A DNA stretch of 8,563 bases from Candidatus Cloacimonas sp. (GTDB taxonomy: Bacteria > Cloacimonadota > Cloacimonadia > Cloacimonadales > Cloacimonadaceae), in the NCBI GenBank assembly GCA_035403355.1, contig DAONFA010000050.1, forward strand, positions 1-8,563, written 5' to 3'. Under the pieces are notes generated by a model that did no database searches, had not been told where the DNA came from, and saw nothing but the letters and a program-made list of their open reading frames with translations. Positions 6,063 through 8,563 of this stretch are shown here, in pieces. Position 1 is the first letter of the stretch, and each line of letters opens with the position of its first letter. A program made the position numbers and the translations under genes.

Positions 6063-7435
6063 ACAAATTCAATCTGGAGAAAAAATGGGTTTTTGAACCC
6101 TTGAACAAAGTAGTGATTGAGAATCACTTGGCTAAATTATTCTTACAGGCAGGTGCCGAAAAAGAAGTTTGTCTGCAAGGAACTATCAATTTTAACCGTT
6201 TTCAGGACGATTTCCATGCAGATGATAATATTCAATCTGATTATCAGGAAGGGGTTTTAAAGATTAGTTTACCGGAATCTGATTCTGATGAATTCAGAGA
6301 TGCTGTTTTTACGGTAACCATTCCTGAAGGTGTTTATCTGCAGATTATAACAGATAATTATCCTGTAAACTTGGATAACCTGACAAACAAGCTTAAAGTT
6401 CTAAATGAAAATGGTCCCGTTTATCTGCAAAACTGTAAAGGCGATATGCACCTGGAAAGTGAAAATGGCTTAATTCGCCTGTCTAATTGTGAAGGGGACA
6501 TTTTTGCCAAGTTGGAAAACGGTCCCTTTTACGCTTCCAAAATTAGTGGCAAGACATTGCATCTGGAAAATGAAAACGGTCCTGTAAAAGTGCGGGTAAG
6601 TTCATATCCCGAAGTAGAAATAACTTCCGAAAACGGACCTCTTTATTTGGAAACCGTTCCTCTGGAAAATGGCAATTTTCAGTTAAAGACCGAAAACGGT
6701 TCTATCAATCTGATTCTTCCCGATGATTTTGATTTTGCTTTGCAAGCCATTACTCAATGGGGTAGAATTAAGACCTCTATAGATTTACCGGTTACGGTTG
6801 AGGATAATATATACTCCATCCAGAACGGCGAAGGAAAAGTTAAAATTAAGGCAATCACAGATAACGGCACAATTAAAATTAATGCTGAATCACGGCTAAA
6901 TCTGGACTTTGTGAAATATAAGATGGAGCAAATTAGAATTGCTCTGCTGAAAGTGAACTCCGAAGAAGAAAAGCAGAAAGTGGTGGAAATGGTTAATAAG
7001 GTCGTTGCTTACATAAATGGTATTGCCGGCTCAATTAAAGAGGAAAATATAAAGGAAAAACTTACTACCGCTACTGCTAAACTGAAGGAATTGATAGAGA
7101 ACTTTGATTTCCGCGCCACTAATGACAAAGTGCTCAAGAATTTGGAAGATATTGTCACGCAAATACAGGATGCCCTTAAAGAAGGAGTTAAAAACCTGCG
7201 TGAAAGTGTGTATGACTTCAAAAAACATCATTTTCATACCGAATCGGTAACTGCCTATATTAAAAAAATTCTGGATTCACCTCAAATTAAACCCTATCTG
7301 GGAGGAGAACACAAGAAAAAAGAAAAGGAAAGCTCTATAGACCATAGCCGAATGAAAATTCTGGAAATGCTGGAAGCAGGAAAAATTACTGCCGAGGAAG
7401 CAGAACGGCTGTTAAAAGCTATTGGGAAAGAGTAA
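6059..7435 (+). CDS. DUF4097-type beta-repeat protein with C-terminal coiled-coil and SHOCT-like motif
   Basis: A 458-aa protein with no signal peptide or membrane segment, so probably cytoplasmic. Residues ~15-278 are a DUF4097 (putative adhesin/YvlB-like) beta-repeat region. The turn E-N-G recurs at 117, 135, 153, 172, 191, 203 and 212, mostly every 18-19 residues and often as ENGP, as expected for a regular beta-solenoid. Residues ~283-405 are charged and helical, with likely coiled coil. The end (~431-458), MKILEMLEAGKITAEEAERLLKAI, is the short helical motif common at the C-termini of DUF2089/DUF4097/SHOCT-like proteins. It is translated from ATG 6059, overlapping the DUF2089 stop (ATGA), with GGAGG at 6049-6053. 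Function is unknown; by analogy to YvlB-type proteins, a role in envelope stress response is possible. The pairing with an HTH protein suggests a sensor or cofactor of that regulator. No clear terminator follows. Confidence 0.85.
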   Translation: MNKFNLEKKWVFEPLNKVVIENHLAKLFLQAGAEKEVCLQGTINFNRFQDDFHADDNIQSDYQEGVLKISLPESDSDEFRDAVFTVTIPEGVYLQIITDNYPVNLDNLTNKLKVLNENGPVYLQNCKGDMHLESENGLIRLSNCEGDIFAKLENGPFYASKISGKTLHLENENGPVKVRVSSYPEVEITSENGPLYLETVPLENGNFQLKTENGSINLILPDDFDFALQAITQWGRIKTSIDLPVTVEDNIYSIQNGEGKVKIKAITDNGTIKINAESRLNLDFVKYKMEQIRIALLKVNSEEEKQKVVEMVNKVVAYINGIAGSIKEENIKEKLTTATAKLKELIENFDFRATNDKVLKNLEDIVTQIQDALKEGVKNLRESVYDFKKHHFHTESVTAYIKKILDSPQIKPYLGGEHKKKEKESSIDHSRMKILEMLEAGKITAEEAERLLKAIGKE

Positions 7436-7493
7436 AAAGGTCGGGAGGACGAGAAGTCCAGAAACCAAGAAGTTGAGAGGTCAAGAGGAATGC
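7436..7493. other. Purine-rich spacer with decayed hairpin copies
   Basis: Directly after the DUF4097 stop codon there is a purine-rich stretch without a T-run terminator. It contains GGAC-GAGAA-GTCC (7447-7459) and GTTGA-GAG-GTCAA (7472-7484). The second looks like the GTTGACCGGGAGGTCAAC palindrome with the central CCGG lost. Both may be degenerate members of the hairpin family; the similarity is suggestive only. Confidence 0.4.
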
Positions 7494-7612
7494 CTGCTGT
7501 GACTTAAAACCGGTTTTTAATAGCTAGGTCAAAATTTTTACACCTGCAGCATATTTTTTACCTGCCTTCGCTTTACACAGTCAGCCCAAAGACCGGTTTT
7601 GAGTTACAGCAG
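7494..7612. repeat. Inverted repeat with 24-nt arms, MITE-like or structured RNA
   Basis: The left arm 7494-7517 and right arm 7589-7612 are complementary over 24 positions with three differences. All three become G-U pairs when the plus strand is transcribed, so the RNA could form a continuous 24-bp helix closing a 71-nt interior. The left arm contains the perfect palindrome AAAACCGGTTTT (7506-7517). I see no convincing target-site duplication (AATGC versus AAAAA flanks) and no ORF inside. It could be a miniature inverted-repeat element or a 3' structure of the upstream operon's transcript. Confidence 0.75.
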
Positions 7613-7727
7613 AAAAAGCAGATACAGTGTGGATGGCAATAAAAAATGATACGAGTTAGCAAGCGAAAAGTGATACACCTGAAAAAAAATGGGAAAACAA
7701 ACTCTTCGCCTTTTACTTTTTGCTTAT
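7613..7727. other. Non-coding spacer
   Basis: AT-rich sequence between the inverted repeat and the first REP-like element. I see no gene, no RNA gene and no clear hairpin. Confidence 0.5.
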
Positions 7728-7780
7728 AAGCCCCTTAGAGCGACACAATAATAGCGATGGTGGCGTAAGTCCCTCGGAAA
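7728..7780 (+). repeat. REP-like element A, copy 1
   Basis: A ~50-bp element beginning AAGCCCCTTAG and including GCGACACAATAATAGCGATG and GGCGTAAG, ending CCCTCGG. It matches copies at 8090-8138 (same strand) and 8467-8515 (opposite strand) with a handful of differences. It runs into a perfect 14-bp palindrome CGGAAAATTTTCCG (7775-7788) that the other copies lack. The first 16 bases form a small hairpin module (GCCC-loop-GGGC type) also present in the 7881-8100 array. Confidence 0.85.
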
Positions 7781-7793
7781 ATTTTCCGGAATA

Positions 7794-7811
7794 AACGACG
7801 TCCTCGTCGTT
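7794..7811. repeat. Single 18-bp hairpin, AACGAC/GTCGTT type
   Basis: Arms AACGAC and GTCGTT around GTCCTC; on the minus strand it reads AACGACGAGGACGTCGTT, identical to the plus-strand copy at 8059-8076 and one base from 7881-7898. It is an isolated copy in opposite orientation to the tandem ones downstream. Confidence 0.9.
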
Positions 7812-7880
7812 TCCTGTCCTCAATGTAAGTTAAAGGGAATTAAAATGTTTAGAAGGTTTAGAGGGTTGATGTTTCTTATG

Positions 7881-8100
7881 AACGACGAGGATGTCGTTCT
7901 TCCAAATAAAAAAAGCCCCTAAGGGCGAGATCGGATGGTTGACCTCCTGGTCAACCCCTTCTTGTGCTTGAACGACGAGGATGTCGTCCCTCCGAAAAAA
8001 AAGCCCCTAAGGGCGAGATCGGATGGTTGACCTCCTGGTCAACTCCTTTTTGTGCTTGAACGACGAGGACGTCGTTCTTCCTGAACAAAAAGCCCCTAAA
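7881..8100. repeat. ~89-bp composite tandem repeat, 2.5 units, three palindromes per unit
   Basis: Units begin at 7881, 7971 and 8059 (90 and 88 bp, last one cut short). Each unit holds three palindromes in order: an AACGAC-GAGGAN-GTCGTT hairpin (7881-7898, 7971-7988 with one arm mismatch, 8059-8076); a GCCCCTAAGGGC hairpin preceded by A-runs (near 7915 and 8003); and GTTGACCTCCTGGTCAAC (7938-7955, 8026-8043). On the minus strand the GCCC/GGGC stem is followed by seven or eight T, so it could act as a weak terminator for leftward transcription. The third unit switches at its AAGCCCCTAAAGGCGA module into REP-like element A (copy 2), making a chimeric junction. Confidence 0.92.
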
Positions 8101-8138
8101 GGCGACACAATAATAGCGACGGCGGCGTAAGCCCCTCG
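8090..8138 (+). repeat. REP-like element A, copy 2 (left flank of the transposase remnant)
   Basis: Same element as 7728-7780, with CGACGGCGGCG where copy 1 has CGATGGTGGCG. It ends 30 bases before the transposase ATG and faces the inverted copy at 8467-8515, so the two bracket the broken transposase as a REP / inverted-REP pair. Confidence 0.88.
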
Positions 8139-8168
8139 TAGTTATAAATTAATAATATCAAGGAGAAA

Positions 8169-8464
8169 ATGCCTGCATCGTTTTGTCATTTGGCTGTTCA
8201 TATCGTTTTTTCTACCAAAAATCGTAAGACCTGGCTGAAAAAACCACTTGCTGAAGAAATGCATGCCTATATCTATGGTTTAATTATAAATTTAAAGGGC
8301 ATACCTCTTGCCATTGGTGGAATTGAAGACCCCATATTCTTTGCCTGGTTCCTAAAGAACTAAGTATGGTGGAATTTATAGCAAAATTAAAAGCATATTC
8401 CAGTAAATGGTTCCGGGAAAAGACCAAATTGTATTTTCATTGGTAGGATGGTTATGCTGCATTT
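8169..8464 (+). pseudogene. Broken IS200-like / REP-associated tyrosine (RAYT-type) transposase
   Basis: The first 51 residues clearly match the Y1 transposase family (PF01797): SFCHLAVHIVFSTKNRKTWL, then a LxxxMHAYIYGLI region and LAIGG. Family members run on with DHVH (the HUH metal-binding pair), but here frame one reads DPIFFAW and stops at 8361-8363. The continuation is found in another frame from about 8333 to 8464: VPKELSMVEFIAKLKAYSSK, WFREKTKLYFHW, an in-frame TAG at 8444-8446, then DGYAAF. So there is a frameshift between about 8331 and 8350, damage to the HUH histidines, a nonsense codon, and loss of the C-terminal third that should carry the catalytic tyrosine. The sequence passes directly into inverted REP-like element A at 8467. 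ATG 8169 has AAGGAG at 8160-8165. It is inactive and probably a relic of the enzyme that spread the surrounding repeats. Confidence 0.88.
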
Positions 8465-8466
8465 CC

Positions 8467-8515
8467 CGAGGGGCTTACGCCACCATCGCTATTTTTGTGT
8501 CGCCCTAAGGGGCTT
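8467..8515 (-). repeat. REP-like element A, copy 3, inverted
   Basis: Reverse-complement copy of the elements at 7728 and 8090 (GCGACACAAAAATAGCGATG then GGCGTAAGCCCCTCG on the minus strand). It begins three bases after the last recognisable transposase codon, so the gene's 3' end was lost at this repeat boundary. Confidence 0.9.
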
Positions 8516-8551
8516 TTGGGCAGAGGGCAGAGAGCGGAGAGATATTTTTCT

Positions 8552-8563
8552 CATTTCCCGAGG
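8552..8563 (-). repeat. Start of a further inverted REP-like element A, cut by the window edge
   Basis: CATTTCCCGAGG at the end of the window equals 8460-8471, the entry into element A copy 3. The array therefore probably continues to the right with a spacing of about 92 bp. The intervening 8516-8551 is purine-rich filler without other features. Confidence 0.6.

Noticed and set aside
7506..7517. AAAACCGGTTTT as terminator of the DUF4097 gene
   Set aside because: A perfect palindrome without a loop and with an A-T rich stem is a poor intrinsic terminator; it is better explained as part of the 24-nt inverted repeat.
8169..8363. Intact 64-aa small protein
   Set aside because: Its N-terminus matches Y1 transposases, and the rest of that gene continues in another frame to 8464, so it is a truncated reading of a pseudogene.

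Overview
The window looks like a chromosomal segment of a low-GC, Gram-negative anaerobe, most plausibly from Cloacimonadota (the WWE1 / Candidatus Cloacimonas group) or a neighbouring phylum. The reasons are a lipid A gene (lpxB), a secreted C10 cysteine protease ending in a YPNPF-type C-terminal domain, a DUF2089/DUF4097 pair, and intergenic regions packed with small palindromic repeats. The lineage is an inference from gene content; no rRNA or marker gene is present.

Layout. Positions 1-370 are non-coding, with a terminator-like hairpin at the left edge. A 756-aa secreted streptopain-like protease follows (371-2641, +) with its own terminator. The gap between this gene and the convergent minus-strand operon holds six tandem 42-bp repeats (2704-2950) and three 30-bp repeats (3045-3130) that copy the end of the operon's last gene. 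The minus-strand operon reads 5436 to 3106: a small multi-drug export family membrane protein, lpxB, then a DUF374 acyltransferase. The genes are translationally coupled by 4-nt and 8-nt overlaps. The divergent intergenic region (5437-5702) carries three more hairpin repeats and a good sigma70-type promoter. That promoter drives a two-gene plus-strand operon: a DUF2089 zinc-ribbon/HTH protein, then a DUF4097 beta-repeat protein, again coupled by ATGA.

From 7436 to the right edge the sequence is almost entirely repeats. It holds a 24-bp-arm inverted repeat, an ~89-bp composite tandem array built from three palindromes, and several copies of a ~50-bp REP-like element. Two of these copies face each other around a broken IS200/REP-associated (RAYT-type) transposase.

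The most interesting observation is a family of 18-bp interrupted palindromes (15 clear copies in three unrelated intergenic contexts). The inner GAC...GTC and a purine loop containing RGGA are kept, while the outer three base pairs swap in a covarying way (GTT/AAC versus AAC/GTT). Read on the minus strand, the three copies at 5515-5596 match the ACARGGAUGU core of the known CsrA/RsmA RNA-binding consensus, with GGA in a hairpin loop. This suggests either a mobilised REP/BIME-like hairpin family or a multi-hairpin RNA able to bind a CsrA-like protein. The first has direct support from the neighbouring transposase remnant; the second is a testable inference.
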